From positions 248,001 through 312,000 of the forward strand of contig NZ_JAJNBZ010000001.1 in NCBI RefSeq assembly GCF_021369635.1: 64,000 bases of DNA, read 5' to 3'. Made by a program: the position numbers and the translations under genes. The DNA is from Paenibacillus profundus (lineage in GTDB: Bacteria; Bacillota; Bacilli; Paenibacillales; Paenibacillaceae). This document shows, in pieces, positions 27,290 to 36,340 of the stretch. Each line of letters begins with the position of its first letter. Position 1 is the first letter of the stretch. Under the pieces are notes generated by a model. The model did no database searches, was not told where the DNA came from, and saw only the letters and a list, made by a program, of their open reading frames with translations.

Positions 27290-28680
27290 GCGAGCGTGGA
27301 TCCCAACCAACCGGCAAGCGGCGCACGGCGCGTGACGTAGCGCTCGAGGTGCTCGTTCAGGTGGAGAAGGAGCATTCGTACAGCAATCTGAAGCTGAATG
27401 AAGCGCTGCAAGTGGCGAAGCTGGAACGTGTCGACGCGGCGCTTGCGACAGAGCTTGTGTACGGCACGATACAGCGGCTGAACACGATTGACGGCGTTCT
27501 CGAGCAGAAGGTGCAGCGCGGGCTGGCGAAGCTGAAGCCGTGGATGCGCAATCTGCTGCGTATGAGCGTGTACCAGCTTCGGTATTTGGATCGCGTGCCG
27601 CCCCATGCGGCGGTGAACGAAGCGGTCGCGATTGCAAAGCGGCGCGGCCAGCAGGCGATGGGCGGCTTCGTGAACGGCGTGCTGCGCGCCGTTATGCGCG
27701 AGCCAGAACTGTGGAATGCTCCGGCTGCGGACGAAGCGGTCAGCCGAATTGCATGGGAGCATTCGCACCCGGCGTGGCTCGTGGACCGCTGGATCGAAGC
27801 TTACGGTGAAGCGGAGACGGAAGCGATGTGCGCGGCCAACAACCGGCCGCCGCACGGCAGTGCACGTGTGAATCGGCTGCAGGCCGACCGGGAGGCGCTG
27901 CTCGCCGACATGCAGGCGAGCGGGTTGAACGTCAAGGCGTCCGCGGTGACGCCGGACGGCATCGTCGCGGAAGGGGCGGGCAATCTTGCGCACAGCGTCT
28001 GGTACCGCGAGGGCCGCTTGTCCGTGCAGGACGAGAGCTCGATGCTCGTCGTCCAAGCGCTGCGGCCGGAAGCGGGGAAGCGTGTGCTTGACTGCTGCGC
28101 CGCCCCTGGCGGCAAGTCCACCCATATCGCCGAAGTGATGGGCGACACAGGGGAAGTCGTCGCGAACGACGTTCACGCCCATAAGGTGGCGCTTATCGCC
28201 GAGCAGGCCGCCCGCCTTGGGCTGAAGTCGCTGCGCACGATGAACGCCGATGCGGCGACGCTCAGCGAAGTGCTGCCGCAAAGCAGCTTCGATGCGGTTC
28301 TGCTCGACGCGCCGTGTACCGGCTTCGGCGTTATCCGCCGCAAGCCGGACATCAAATGGACGAAGCATCCGGAGGATGTATCGTCCATTGCGGCGCTGCA
28401 GGAGCGGCTGCTCGCCGAAGCTGCGCGGCTCGTGCGGCCGGGCGGCCGTCTCGTCTACTCCACGTGCACCGTGGAGCACGTGGAGAACGAAGCCGTCGTG
28501 CGCGCATTCCTCTCCGAGCAGGCGCACGACGGCTGGGAGCTTGATGAGACGTGGAAGGCCGCACTGCCTGCCGAAGCGCTCGCTGCGGCGCTTGATCGCA
28601 GCCCTGCCGGGATGCTGCAGGTGCTGCCGCAGGACGCTGGCTCCGACGGCTTCTTCATCGCCTGCTTGACGAAGCGCTAA
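27286..28680 (+). CDS. rsmB: 16S rRNA m5C967 methyltransferase
   Basis: 464 residues. N-terminal NusB-like RNA-binding domain (about 10-150, ARDVALEVLVQVEKE) and SAM-dependent methylase. SAM site DCCAAPGGKSTHIAE, and the two catalytic Cys in DAPCTGFG and YSTCTVEHVENE. The GTG start overlaps the fmt stop. Its GC content and proline/alanine-rich codon use look higher than in neighbours by eye, but synteny argues against transfer. Confidence 0.93.
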   Translation: MSERGSQPTGKRRTARDVALEVLVQVEKEHSYSNLKLNEALQVAKLERVDAALATELVYGTIQRLNTIDGVLEQKVQRGLAKLKPWMRNLLRMSVYQLRYLDRVPPHAAVNEAVAIAKRRGQQAMGGFVNGVLRAVMREPELWNAPAADEAVSRIAWEHSHPAWLVDRWIEAYGEAETEAMCAANNRPPHGSARVNRLQADREALLADMQASGLNVKASAVTPDGIVAEGAGNLAHSVWYREGRLSVQDESSMLVVQALRPEAGKRVLDCCAAPGGKSTHIAEVMGDTGEVVANDVHAHKVALIAEQAARLGLKSLRTMNADAATLSEVLPQSSFDAVLLDAPCTGFGVIRRKPDIKWTKHPEDVSSIAALQERLLAEAARLVRPGGRLVYSTCTVEHVENEAVVRAFLSEQAHDGWELDETWKAALPAEALAAALDRSPAGMLQVLPQDAGSDGFFIACLTKR

Positions 28681-28773
28681 CGCGGCCGTCTAGCAGGCGT
28701 CGGAACGCGGAGTCCAGAGCGGAACAGTCTTCAGGCATGCCACGAAAGCCTTCTTCCTGAGCAGGCTTATAGA

Positions 28774-28935
28774 GGTATTGCAAAAAGTCCATTTTTTAAT
28801 ACCAGGCATCCCAAGATGTGATTCGACATCGAATCTTGCATTCACTCTTGAAGAGCCTATGCTTCCGAAGTTGTTTTCCTGCGAAAACCTGTACTTCCCG
28901 GTGCTAAAAAGTGACCTTTTTGAACACGCACTTCT
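28774..28935 (-). repeat. dispersed repeat copy 7 (longest, minus orientation)
   Basis: Read on the minus strand: GTGTTCAAAAAGGTCACTTT, then CAACTTCGGAAGCATAGGCT, then a palindrome AGATTCGATGTCGAATC, and an end GGACTTTTTGCAATACCTCT. It fills the otherwise empty 430-base gap between rsmB and rlmN, and gives the fullest view of the element. I saw no other gene or RNA in the gap. Confidence 0.8.
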
Positions 28936-29108
28936 ATTCAAATCCAAAGCCGCAATGTTCAAGAGAATTCTCCTGAATATTGTGGCTTTTGTTGTGCGTG
29001 ATCCGCTCTGGGACTGGCTTCCAAGCTATGGCTTTTAGCATGACTGCCATTTGTGGTAAAATAGATCGACTGCATGACGAGTTAAGAATTGAGAGGTTGG
29101 ACAGACAC

Positions 29109-30161
29109 ATGAAACCATTTATATACGATTTAACTTTTGAACAGCTGCAGCAGTGGCTAAAGGAGCAGAACGAGCCTGCATTTCGCGCCGGACAAATATT
29201 TGATTGGCTCTATGTCAAGCGAATCAATGATTTTCACGAAATGACCAATCTGTCCAAATCGCTGCGGGATAAGCTGGAGGAGCATTATCAATTTGTGACT
29301 CTGAAAGAAATTACACACATGAAATCGCAGGATGGAACGTATAAATTTCTATTCGGCTTGCATGATGACCATGCTATCGAAACCGTAATTATGCAGCACA
29401 ACTACGGGAACAGCATCTGCGTAACGACACAAGTCGGCTGCCGCGTCGGCTGCACGTTCTGCGCCTCCACGCTTGGCGGGCTGAAGCGGAACCTGACTGC
29501 CGGAGAGATTGTGGCCCAAGTGGTCGCCGCGCAGAAGATATTGGATGAAACGGATGAGCGCGTCAGCAGTATCGTTATCATGGGGACAGGGGAGCCTTTC
29601 GAGAATTACGATGCGACCATGGCATTCCTTCGCATTATGATTCATGAAAAAGGGCTCAATATCGGCCAGCGGCACATTACGGTGTCGACGAGCGGCATCG
29701 TGCCGAGCATTTACAAGTTCGCGGATGAGGACACCCAGATTAACTTGGCGATCTCCATCCATGCGCCGAATGATGCGCTCCGCTCCAAGCTGATGCCGGT
29801 CAATCGCCGCTTTCCGTTTGAGGAAGTGATGCAATCACTCAAGTACTATCAGGATAAGACCGGCCGGCGCATTACGTTCGAGTATGCGCTCATCGGTGGC
29901 GTCAATGACAAAGTGGAACAAGCGGAGGAGTTGGCAGATGTGCTGAAGCGGATGGACATGCTGGCACACGTCAATCTCATTCCGGTAAACTATGTGCCGG
30001 AGCGGGATTATGTCCGCACCCCGCGCAATGATATTTTTAAGTTTCACCGCGCGCTGCAGGATCGGGGAATCAATGCTACGATTCGCCGTGAGCAAGGACA
30101 TGATATTGCAGCAGCATGCGGTCAGTTGCGTGCGAAGCACATGGAGTCTAAGGCGAGGTGA
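29109..30161 (+). CDS. rlmN: 23S rRNA/tRNA adenine-C2 methyltransferase
   Basis: 350 residues. Radical-SAM enzyme that methylates A2503 of 23S rRNA and A37 in some tRNAs. CxxxCxxC cluster in [11 protein letters not shown], the GTGEP motif in [11 protein letters not shown], and [15 protein letters not shown] near the C-terminus with the catalytic Cys. ATG 29109 is chosen by homology; GAGAGG lies 12 bases upstream. Followed closely by prpC and prkC. Confidence 0.95.
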   Translation: MKPFIYDLTFEQLQQWLKEQNEPAFRAGQIFDWLYVKRINDFHEMTNLSKSLRDKLEEHYQFVTLKEITHMKSQDGTYKFLFGLHDDHAIETVIMQHNYGNSICVTTQVGCRVGCTFCASTLGGLKRNLTAGEIVAQVVAAQKILDETDERVSSIVIMGTGEPFENYDATMAFLRIMIHEKGLNIGQRHITVSTSGIVPSIYKFADEDTQINLAISIHAPNDALRSKLMPVNRRFPFEEVMQSLKYYQDKTGRRITFEYALIGGVNDKVEQAEELADVLKRMDMLAHVNLIPVNYVPERDYVRTPRNDIFKFHRALQDRGINATIRREQGHDIAAACGQLRAKHMESKAR

Positions 30162-30167
30162 GTTAGA

Positions 30168-30941
30168 ATGAAAGCTGTGCATCGTTCCGATGTCGGACGT
30201 GTACGCGCAGTGAACGAGGACCGTGCATACGTTGCTGTGCTTGATAACGGCTACTGCTTGGCCATTGTGGCCGACGGGATGGGCGGTCATCAAGCTGGTG
30301 ATATAGCAAGCCGCTTGGCGGTGGAGACCGTAGTGTCTGAGCTCTCTGCGCTGCCGCAGGATTTGCAGGCCAACCAGTTGGAACGTGCGCTGGAAGCTGC
30401 TATTTTGCGCGCCAATCAAACAATATTTCATATTGCCTCACAGGATGAAAAGTATTATCACATGGGAACAACCATCGTTGCGGCCTTATTTGACCATTCG
30501 CAGTGCAATGGTTATATCGGACATATCGGCGATAGCCGGGCCTATTCTGTCGATCGCCAAGGCATCCTTCAATTGACAGAGGATCATACGCTCGTGAATG
30601 AGCTGGTGAAGAACGGTCAGATTGAACCGGAGGAAGCGATGCGGCATCCACGCCGGAATGTGCTCATCCGTGCGCTCGGAACAGACGCGCAGGTTGAGGT
30701 GGATATGAAGCCGATTACGCTCGGCAGCGGACAGTATCTCCTGCTGTGCAGCGACGGCTTGACCAATATGATGAATTCCGATCAAATATGGAGCGCCGTC
30801 ATCGATCCTTCTCTTCCGCTCGAAGCGAAAGCAGACCGTTTGCTAGGGCAGTCACTCGATGCTGGCGGAGACGACAATATCACGATCGTTCTGTTGGAGC
30901 AGGCCGAGTCCGGCACCATGGAAGAGGGGTGGAACTCGTGA
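30168..30941 (+). CDS. prpC: PP2C-type serine/threonine phosphatase
   Basis: 257 residues. Reverses phosphorylation by PrkC. Metal-site motifs: VRAVNEDRAYV, IVADGMGGHQAGDIAS, GHIGDSRAY, LLCSDGLTNM and GGDDNITIVL. It lies 6 bases after rlmN and overlaps prkC by 4 bases, so kinase and phosphatase are translationally coupled. Confidence 0.95.
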   Translation: MKAVHRSDVGRVRAVNEDRAYVAVLDNGYCLAIVADGMGGHQAGDIASRLAVETVVSELSALPQDLQANQLERALEAAILRANQTIFHIASQDEKYYHMGTTIVAALFDHSQCNGYIGHIGDSRAYSVDRQGILQLTEDHTLVNELVKNGQIEPEEAMRHPRRNVLIRALGTDAQVEVDMKPITLGSGQYLLLCSDGLTNMMNSDQIWSAVIDPSLPLEAKADRLLGQSLDAGGDDNITIVLLEQAESGTMEEGWNS

Positions 30942-33070
30942 TTGGAACTACATTAGCCGGGCGCTATGAAATTATTGCACGTGTCGGCGGAGGCGGAATG
31001 GCGCTTGTCTATAAAGCGCTCGACAATTTGCTTAACCGTTATGTTGCGGTCAAAGTGTTGCGTCAGCAATTCGTGCATGATGAGGAATTCATCCGCCGTT
31101 TTCGACGGGAAGCCCAATCTGCTGCTTCCTTATCCCATCCGAATGTGGTCAGCATTTATGATGTGGGACAAGAAGAGGATACGCATTTTATCGTCATGGA
31201 ATATATCGAAGGTCATAACTTAAACGAAATTATTCAGGAACGGGCGCCGCTGCAGACGGAAGAGGCAGTGCGTATTTCCATTCAAATCTGCGATGCGCTG
31301 GAGCATGCCCACCAGAACCGAATCATTCACCGTGACATTAAACCCCATAACATTCTTATCGGGAAAAATGGCCGTGTAAAGGTAACGGATTTCGGAATCG
31401 CGCGCGCGGTCACCTCCTCGACGATTACACAAACAGGTTCCGTCGTAGGCTCGGTGCACTATTTTTCACCCGAACACGCCAAAGGAGTGTTGACCGGAGA
31501 AAAATCCGACTTATATTCTCTTGGCATCGTGCTGTATCAAATGCTTACGGGCAAACTTCCGTTTTTAGGGGAAAGCCCGATTAGTGTCGCGCTCAAGCAT
31601 TTGCAGGAACCGTTTGATGAGCCGCGGCTCGTCAACCCTCATATTCCGCAAAGCGTAGAGAACATTATTTTAAAGTCGATGCGCAAAAATCCAGCAGAGC
31701 GTTATCAGTCGGCTGCGGAAATGATGCGAGACTTGGAAACGTGTTTGTCTGCTGAACGGGCACACGAGCAGAAGCTGACATTTGTTTCGCGCGTACCCTT
31801 TGACGATGAACAGGAAACGAGAGTGATGCCTGCGATTCGCCCGATGGAGAAAAGCGCACCCAAGGAGTATGACACCTATGCCGCTTCTTCCAACTCTGGT
31901 GCGGCAGGTTCGCCGGCCCCTTCGCCTGCTGTGGCAGAAGCGAAGACGCGCAAGTCTTGGGTAAAGCCAGCCATTTGGGCTGGGGTGACGCTGCTCTTTC
32001 TCGCAATTATGGTCGGTGTCGTATTTTATGTGAAGAGCCTGCTTGTCGTTAAAGATGTGAGCATGCCGAATCTCATTAATTTGACGGAGCAAGCGGCGAA
32101 AGACAAGTTGAAGGAATATAAACTCGAAGTGGAGGATCCTATCGTTTACGAGCATAAAGAAGGATTCGAAAAAGGGATCGTCTTTGACCAAAGCAAGTCG
32201 GAAGGCACCAGGGTCAAAGAAGGATCGACCATACGTCTGTATGTCAGTGAGGGGACACCCCTTGTCTCGCTGCAGGATTATGCGGGCAAGCCGTTCGAGA
32301 CGGCGGTGCAGCAGTTGGTCGAGCTCGGGTTCGAGAGTACGCGTATAACGAAGGATGAAGTATATCACGATGATGCTGAACCGGGTGTCGTCGTCGGAAT
32401 GTCGCCGCAGCCGAATTCTCAGGTCGATCCGAAGACAGCTTCGATTAAGTTTACCGTCAGCAAAGGAAAAGAATCGTTCGGTATGCCAAGTTTGGTTGGC
32501 TTGACGAAAGATGAGGCGGTAGCGAAGATTGAAGCGAACGAATTGAAGCTGGCGAAAGACGGCATTGTCGAAGAGCCGAGTTACGAGCCGCAAGGGCAAG
32601 TATTTATGCAAAAGCCATTCGAACCGAACGATCCCGTGTCTAAAGGGTCGGAAGTGAGAATTTATGTAAGCTCCGGTTTCCCTCCGGAAGCGCTGAATTA
32701 TACTTTACCTCTCCCGGTAGCTCCGAAGGAAGAAGGAAAGAACAGTACGATACGAATTGTGTATACTGATGCGCGTGGAGAGAACATGGAATGGGGCACT
32801 GAGAAGATTAAATCCTCCCAAGTACTCAACGTAGAGCTTGTGCTAGCACCAAATAAAGATGGGGTCGTCCTTGTTTACCGTGACGGCACATTCCTTGATA
32901 CGTATCCGATATCCTACATCGATGCGAAGCAGGGTAATGTACCGATACCTGAGATTGACGACCCCTTGGCCAGGCGAGTTGAAGGTGAGGGGGAAGGGCA
33001 AGAACAAGGACAAGAACAAGGACAAGAATCCGTGGAAGGACAGACACAATCGTCAGAACCCGGACAATGA
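30938..33070 (+). CDS. prkC: PASTA-domain Ser/Thr kinase
   Basis: 710 residues. Senses peptidoglycan fragments and phosphorylates cytoplasmic targets; in B. subtilis it triggers spore germination in response to muropeptides. Kinase domain 5-270 with GGGGMALVYKA, HRDIKPHNIL and DFGIA; a single membrane helix at about 350-372; then three PASTA repeats and an unassigned beta-rich domain. The C-terminus is a low-complexity Glu-Gln-Gly tail (a 12-base unit repeated near 32995-33035). The GTG start overlaps the prpC stop. Confidence 0.94.
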   Translation: MIGTTLAGRYEIIARVGGGGMALVYKALDNLLNRYVAVKVLRQQFVHDEEFIRRFRREAQSAASLSHPNVVSIYDVGQEEDTHFIVMEYIEGHNLNEIIQERAPLQTEEAVRISIQICDALEHAHQNRIIHRDIKPHNILIGKNGRVKVTDFGIARAVTSSTITQTGSVVGSVHYFSPEHAKGVLTGEKSDLYSLGIVLYQMLTGKLPFLGESPISVALKHLQEPFDEPRLVNPHIPQSVENIILKSMRKNPAERYQSAAEMMRDLETCLSAERAHEQKLTFVSRVPFDDEQETRVMPAIRPMEKSAPKEYDTYAASSNSGAAGSPAPSPAVAEAKTRKSWVKPAIWAGVTLLFLAIMVGVVFYVKSLLVVKDVSMPNLINLTEQAAKDKLKEYKLEVEDPIVYEHKEGFEKGIVFDQSKSEGTRVKEGSTIRLYVSEGTPLVSLQDYAGKPFETAVQQLVELGFESTRITKDEVYHDDAEPGVVVGMSPQPNSQVDPKTASIKFTVSKGKESFGMPSLVGLTKDEAVAKIEANELKLAKDGIVEEPSYEPQGQVFMQKPFEPNDPVSKGSEVRIYVSSGFPPEALNYTLPLPVAPKEEGKNSTIRIVYTDARGENMEWGTEKIKSSQVLNVELVLAPNKDGVVLVYRDGTFLDTYPISYIDAKQGNVPIPEIDDPLARRVEGEGEGQEQGQEQGQESVEGQTQSSEPGQ

Positions 33071-33125
33071 AGATGATGAAAATGAATAATCGGATTGGGG
33101 TAGATAAGACCTTGGAGGATATTGC

Positions 33126-34043
33126 ATGCCAAAAGGCTTGATCGTAAAGGCACTGAGCGGTTACTATTACATTCAACCGGAAGAAGGATCTATCGAACAG
33201 ACGATCCAATGCCGTGCCCGAGGAATATTTAAGAAGAAAGGCGTGTCCCCACTCGTTGGGGACCGCGTTATCTTCACTATGACAGAGAACGGGGAAGGGA
33301 CGGTAGACGAAATCGAACCGCGTGTAACGGAGTTGATTCGTCCACCGATCTCCAATGTGGGGCTTGCCGCACTCGTGTTCTCTGTGGTAGAGCCGGTCTT
33401 GAACCGTCAACTGCTGGATAAGTTTCTCGTACATATTGAACATGCCGGTTTAGATGCCGTTATCGTGCTGACGAAATGGGATATTATCGAGACGCTTCCG
33501 CCAGCGGAAGCTGCTGCGGTCGGCAAGGATATGGAGCATATCATAGAAGTGTATGCCCGTATCGGCTATGATGTCATACCGACAAGCGCCGCAGGCGGTT
33601 ACGGCTATGAGCGGTTAGCGGACAAGCTGACTGAAGACATTAGCGTCTTCGCGGGTCAATCCGGCGTAGGGAAGTCTTCCTTATTGAATGCCATGATTCC
33701 GGGCATCCAGCTCGAAACGAATCAAATCAGCCAGCGTTTGGGGCGCGGAAAGCACACGACGCGTCATGTCGAACTGCTGCAGTTGCCCCACGGCGGTTAT
33801 ATCGCTGATACGCCGGGATTCAGCCAGCTTGATTTTCTCGAACTTGGCGTGGAGCAGTTGGGAACGTGCTTCCGTGAATTTCATTCCTATGCGGAAAACT
33901 GCAAATTCCGTGGCTGCACCCATATTCATGAGCCTAGCTGCCAGGTGAAGGAAGCGGTAGCGAATGGTCAGATTGACAAGACACGCTACGAGCATTACGT
34001 ACTATTTTTTGAAGAAATGAAAGACAAAAAACGGAGGTACTAG
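33126..34043 (+). CDS. rsgA: ribosome biogenesis GTPase RsgA
   Basis: 305 residues. Circularly permuted GTPase that acts late in 30S assembly. OB domain first, then TKWD (G4), [12 protein letters not shown] (P-loop), DTPGFSQLD (G3), and a C-terminal zinc site [14 protein letters not shown]. It follows prkC after about 55 bases, which in B. subtilis can phosphorylate it. The next gene, rpe, begins 2 bases after its stop. Confidence 0.95.
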   Translation: MPKGLIVKALSGYYYIQPEEGSIEQTIQCRARGIFKKKGVSPLVGDRVIFTMTENGEGTVDEIEPRVTELIRPPISNVGLAALVFSVVEPVLNRQLLDKFLVHIEHAGLDAVIVLTKWDIIETLPPAEAAAVGKDMEHIIEVYARIGYDVIPTSAAGGYGYERLADKLTEDISVFAGQSGVGKSSLLNAMIPGIQLETNQISQRLGRGKHTTRHVELLQLPHGGYIADTPGFSQLDFLELGVEQLGTCFREFHSYAENCKFRGCTHIHEPSCQVKEAVANGQIDKTRYEHYVLFFEEMKDKKRRY

Positions 34044-34044
34044 C

Positions 34045-34722
34045 ATGAAACAGATTGAGAACGTTCAGATCGCCCCCTCCATTTTATCAGCCGATTTTGC
34101 CAAGCTGGGTGAAGAAGTCCGCGATGTGGAGCAAGGCGGTGCTGATTGGATTCATGTTGATGCTATGGACGGCCGCTTCGTGCCGAATTTGACGCTCGGG
34201 CCCATCATTGTGGAAGCGATCCGCCCGCATACGAAGCTGCCACTCGACGTTCATCTCATGATTGTGGAACCGGAAAAATACGTGCCTGCCTTCGCCAAGG
34301 CGGGTGCGGATTTCATTACGGTGCATGCGGAGGTATGCCCCCATTTGCATCGGGTTGTACACCAGATTAAAGAAAGCGGTGCCAAGGCGGGAGTTGCTTT
34401 AAATCCGGCAACGTCTTTGTCTTGCATCGAAGAAATTCTCGATGACGTGGATCTCATCCTGATTATGACGGTCAATCCTGGCTTTGGGGGACAGCGCTTC
34501 ATCGAATCGATGACGGATAAAATCAGCCGCTTGCGTGAGCAACTGAACGCGCGGGGACGCCGCGATGTGTTTATTGAAGTGGACGGAGGCATTACGGCGG
34601 ATACCGCTCCGCTTGCCGTGAAGGCGGGGGCTAACGTGCTCGTGGCCGGCAGTGCGGTATATGGCGCACATGATCGCGCTGCTGCGATTCAAGCGATACG
34701 ACGAGCAGCTGCGGTAAAATAG
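34045..34722 (+). CDS. rpe: ribulose-phosphate 3-epimerase
   Basis: 225 residues. Pentose-phosphate pathway. [17 protein letters not shown], the metal-ligand [12 protein letters not shown] and [19 protein letters not shown] and VDGGI, and an SAVYG motif. Directly follows rsgA as in B. subtilis, where thiN then follows; here thiN is missing. Confidence 0.95.
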   Translation: MKQIENVQIAPSILSADFAKLGEEVRDVEQGGADWIHVDAMDGRFVPNLTLGPIIVEAIRPHTKLPLDVHLMIVEPEKYVPAFAKAGADFITVHAEVCPHLHRVVHQIKESGAKAGVALNPATSLSCIEEILDDVDLILIMTVNPGFGGQRFIESMTDKISRLREQLNARGRRDVFIEVDGGITADTAPLAVKAGANVLVAGSAVYGAHDRAAAIQAIRRAAAVK

Positions 34723-34773
34723 AGATCCTCATTGAACGATAGGCAGGGCCGGACGGAAAAGGGGAGATGAACG

Positions 34774-35034
34774 ATGTGGAGAACGAGACTGATGCTCGTG
34801 CTGTACAGTTTTGTGTGCGGATCATTGGTAGGCATGTATGCGTTTTTGAAGCTGCCGCTTAACTTGGTTTGCTCGTTAGGCGCTTTGTTTTTAGGTATTC
34901 GTTTCTTCAAACGCTATGAAACGAAAGGAATGCGTATCGGTTTTATCTTGCTGGCGATTTTGTTTTACTTCGTCTTTGTCTTTGTGATGTCCATGGCCAT
35001 TTACATGCAGCAAATGCCTGCGCCTGCTGCATAA
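34774..35034 (+). CDS. small membrane protein, unknown
   Basis: 86 residues with three hydrophobic segments (about 5-25, 27-45 and 53-77) and little else. AAAAGGGGAG is 7 bases ahead of the ATG. It sits where Bacillus has thiN, between rpe and spoVM. I do not recognise a family. Confidence 0.75.
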   Translation: MWRTRLMLVLYSFVCGSLVGMYAFLKLPLNLVCSLGALFLGIRFFKRYETKGMRIGFILLAILFYFVFVFVMSMAIYMQQMPAPAA

Positions 35035-35093
35035 ACTAAAGATGGAAACGGGCTTGTTCGCTTTGCATAGATGATACGGCTGCGGCATATGAT

Positions 35094-35130
35094 GGTTACA
35101 TGAGCACAGATCTCTCATGTAGCCTTTTTT
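35094..35130 (+). terminator. terminator after the small membrane protein
   Basis: GGTTACATGAG pairs with CTCATGTAGCC (one G-U pair), then six T. Confidence 0.85.
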
Positions 35131-35206
35131 ATTTCTATGGTTCACAAAAAAGGGCCGGCTATTGATTCCGGGCGGGGTAGGATGAGAACGACGAGGAGGG
35201 TGGAAG

Positions 35207-35287
35207 ATGAAGTTTTATACATTTAAGCTGCCGAAATTTTTAGGAGGTTTCGTCAAGGCGATATTAAATACGTTTCAAAAAAACTGA
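35207..35287 (+). CDS. spoVM: SpoVM, stage V sporulation peptide
   Basis: Only 26 residues, but it aligns along its length with B. subtilis SpoVM: MKFYTFKLPKFLGGF then VKAILNTFQKN. SpoVM is an amphipathic helix that senses the convex forespore membrane and anchors the SpoIVA coat base. GAGGAGGG precedes the ATG. It keeps the place seen in B. subtilis, between rpe/thiN and rpmB. Its promoter was not recognised; SpoVM is normally sigma-E dependent. Confidence 0.93.
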   Translation: MKFYTFKLPKFLGGFVKAILNTFQKN

Positions 35288-35600
35288 CACTCCCGGCGGC
35301 CATTCTGCTGAATCCGTAATCATCCATCCTAACGATATAGCACCCGAGCGGGAGCGGGACATAGCTTAGCAGAAGAAATGCTTATGACGGGTTCCGGTCG
35401 CGAGTAGAAACGGCCCGGCCGTCCTTGTTGAAAGGACGGACCGTTTCTGCAAGATGAATCGTCATTTTCAGCGCCTGCTTCTGCAAGAAGCTTGCTGAAG
35501 TGATAAGACAACTTCTCATCAGAGCAGCAACTGTACTTTCTCCCACGATCAAAAAAGCACCTGATACCGTTCAGGTGCTCTTTCTATATAATCCATGGGA
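35288..35600. other. intergenic region between spoVM and rpmB
   Basis: No gene is seen. There is a strong hairpin at 35406-35449 (AGAAACGG / CCGTTTCT with an inner GTCCTT / AAGGAC), without a T run, which could end spoVM transcripts by another route. The rpmB terminator lies at 35551-35585. Confidence 0.5.
35551..35585 (-). terminator. rpmB terminator
   Basis: On the minus strand GAGCACCTGAA and a matching arm TCAGGTGC form a hairpin followed by TTTTTTGATC. It immediately follows rpmB. Confidence 0.85.
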
Positions 35601-35789
35601 TTAGACGCGAGTCACTTTACCTGCTTTCAATGCGCGCGTGCTCACGTAGACGCGTTTTGGTTTACCATCAACCAAAATGCGAACTTTTTGCACGTTTACA
35701 CCCCAAGAGCGGCGGTTTTTGTTGTTCGCGTGCGATACGTGGTTACCTGAGCCACGTTTCTTCCCCGTTACAAAACATTTGCGAGCCAT
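35601..35789 (-). CDS. rpmB: 50S ribosomal protein L28
   Basis: 62 residues. [20 protein letters not shown] then [14 protein letters not shown], ending in [11 protein letters not shown]. The start is ATG at 35789 on the minus strand with AAGGAGGTG before it. It has only one Cys, so it is of the non-zinc type. Divergent from asp23/yloU, as in B. subtilis. Confidence 0.95.
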   Translation of the reverse strand: MARKCFVTGKKRGSGNHVSHANNKNRRSWGVNVQKVRILVDGKPKRVYVSTRALKAGKVTRV

Positions 35790-35845
35790 GCCTAACACCT
35801 CCTTATCCCAAAGCAACACTACTGCATACAATTAAATACTTAAAT

Positions 35846-35875
35846 ATGATATCATATTCTAAAATCCCCCGTCAA
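35846..35875 (-). promoter_or_regulatory. sigma-A promoter of rpmB
   Basis: On the minus strand TTGACG, 18 bases, then TATCAT. The -10 is about 60 bases before the rpmB start. Confidence 0.65.
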
Positions 35876-35965
35876 CTGAATCAAAAACTTTGTTTATTTA
35901 TGTTTTCTATTATAGTACAATATTGATTAGTCCATAATACTCAAAAAAAAGGAGTGGAACGAACC

Positions 35966-36325
35966 ATGACCATCCAATTGGATACCGATTTCGGAAAAGT
36001 GAGTATTTCCGAAGAAGTCATAGCGGTCATCGCCGGATCTGCGGCAATGGAATGTTATGGACTTGTGGGCATGGCTTCGCGCAAGCAATTAAAGGACGGC
36101 ATTGCCGAACTGCTTGGACGTGAAAATTTGTCGCGTGGTGTCGAAGTACGCCAGGAACAGGATGCGCTACATATAGATTTATATATTATCCTTAGTTACG
36201 GGACGAAGATCTCCGAAGTGGCGCACAACATTCAAGTGAAGGTGAAATACGTGCTGAATGAAGTAGTCGGTCTCACCGTGAACGAAGTGAACATCTTTGT
36301 GCAGGACGTGCGTGTATCAAGCTAG
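35966..36325 (+). CDS. Asp23/Gls24 family protein (YloU)
   Basis: 119 residues. Membrane-linked family related to alkaline shock protein Asp23; the exact role is unknown, and it is kept next to fakA in many Firmicutes. Begins MTIQLDTDFGKVSISEEVIA and has DLYIILSYGTKI and VNEVNIFVQDV. ATG 35966 follows AAAGGAG at 12 bases; the GTG at 35954 would be too close. Confidence 0.9.
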   Translation: MTIQLDTDFGKVSISEEVIAVIAGSAAMECYGLVGMASRKQLKDGIAELLGRENLSRGVEVRQEQDALHIDLYIILSYGTKISEVAHNIQVKVKYVLNEVVGLTVNEVNIFVQDVRVSS

Positions 36326-36340
36326 GAAGGGGAATATTCG

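Noticed and set aside
26618-28527. Very long leftward frames across fmt and rsmB
   Set aside because: They lie opposite well-supported genes with high GC, have no ribosome sites and read as Arg/His-rich shadow sequence.
32995-33040. Short tandem repeat CAAGGACAAGAA in prkC as a CRISPR or satellite
   Set aside because: It is a few in-frame copies coding for a Gln/Glu/Gly tail, with no spacers.
35406-35449. Large hairpin as a gene for a structured RNA
   Set aside because: A simple inverted repeat only; no other conserved structure was evident.
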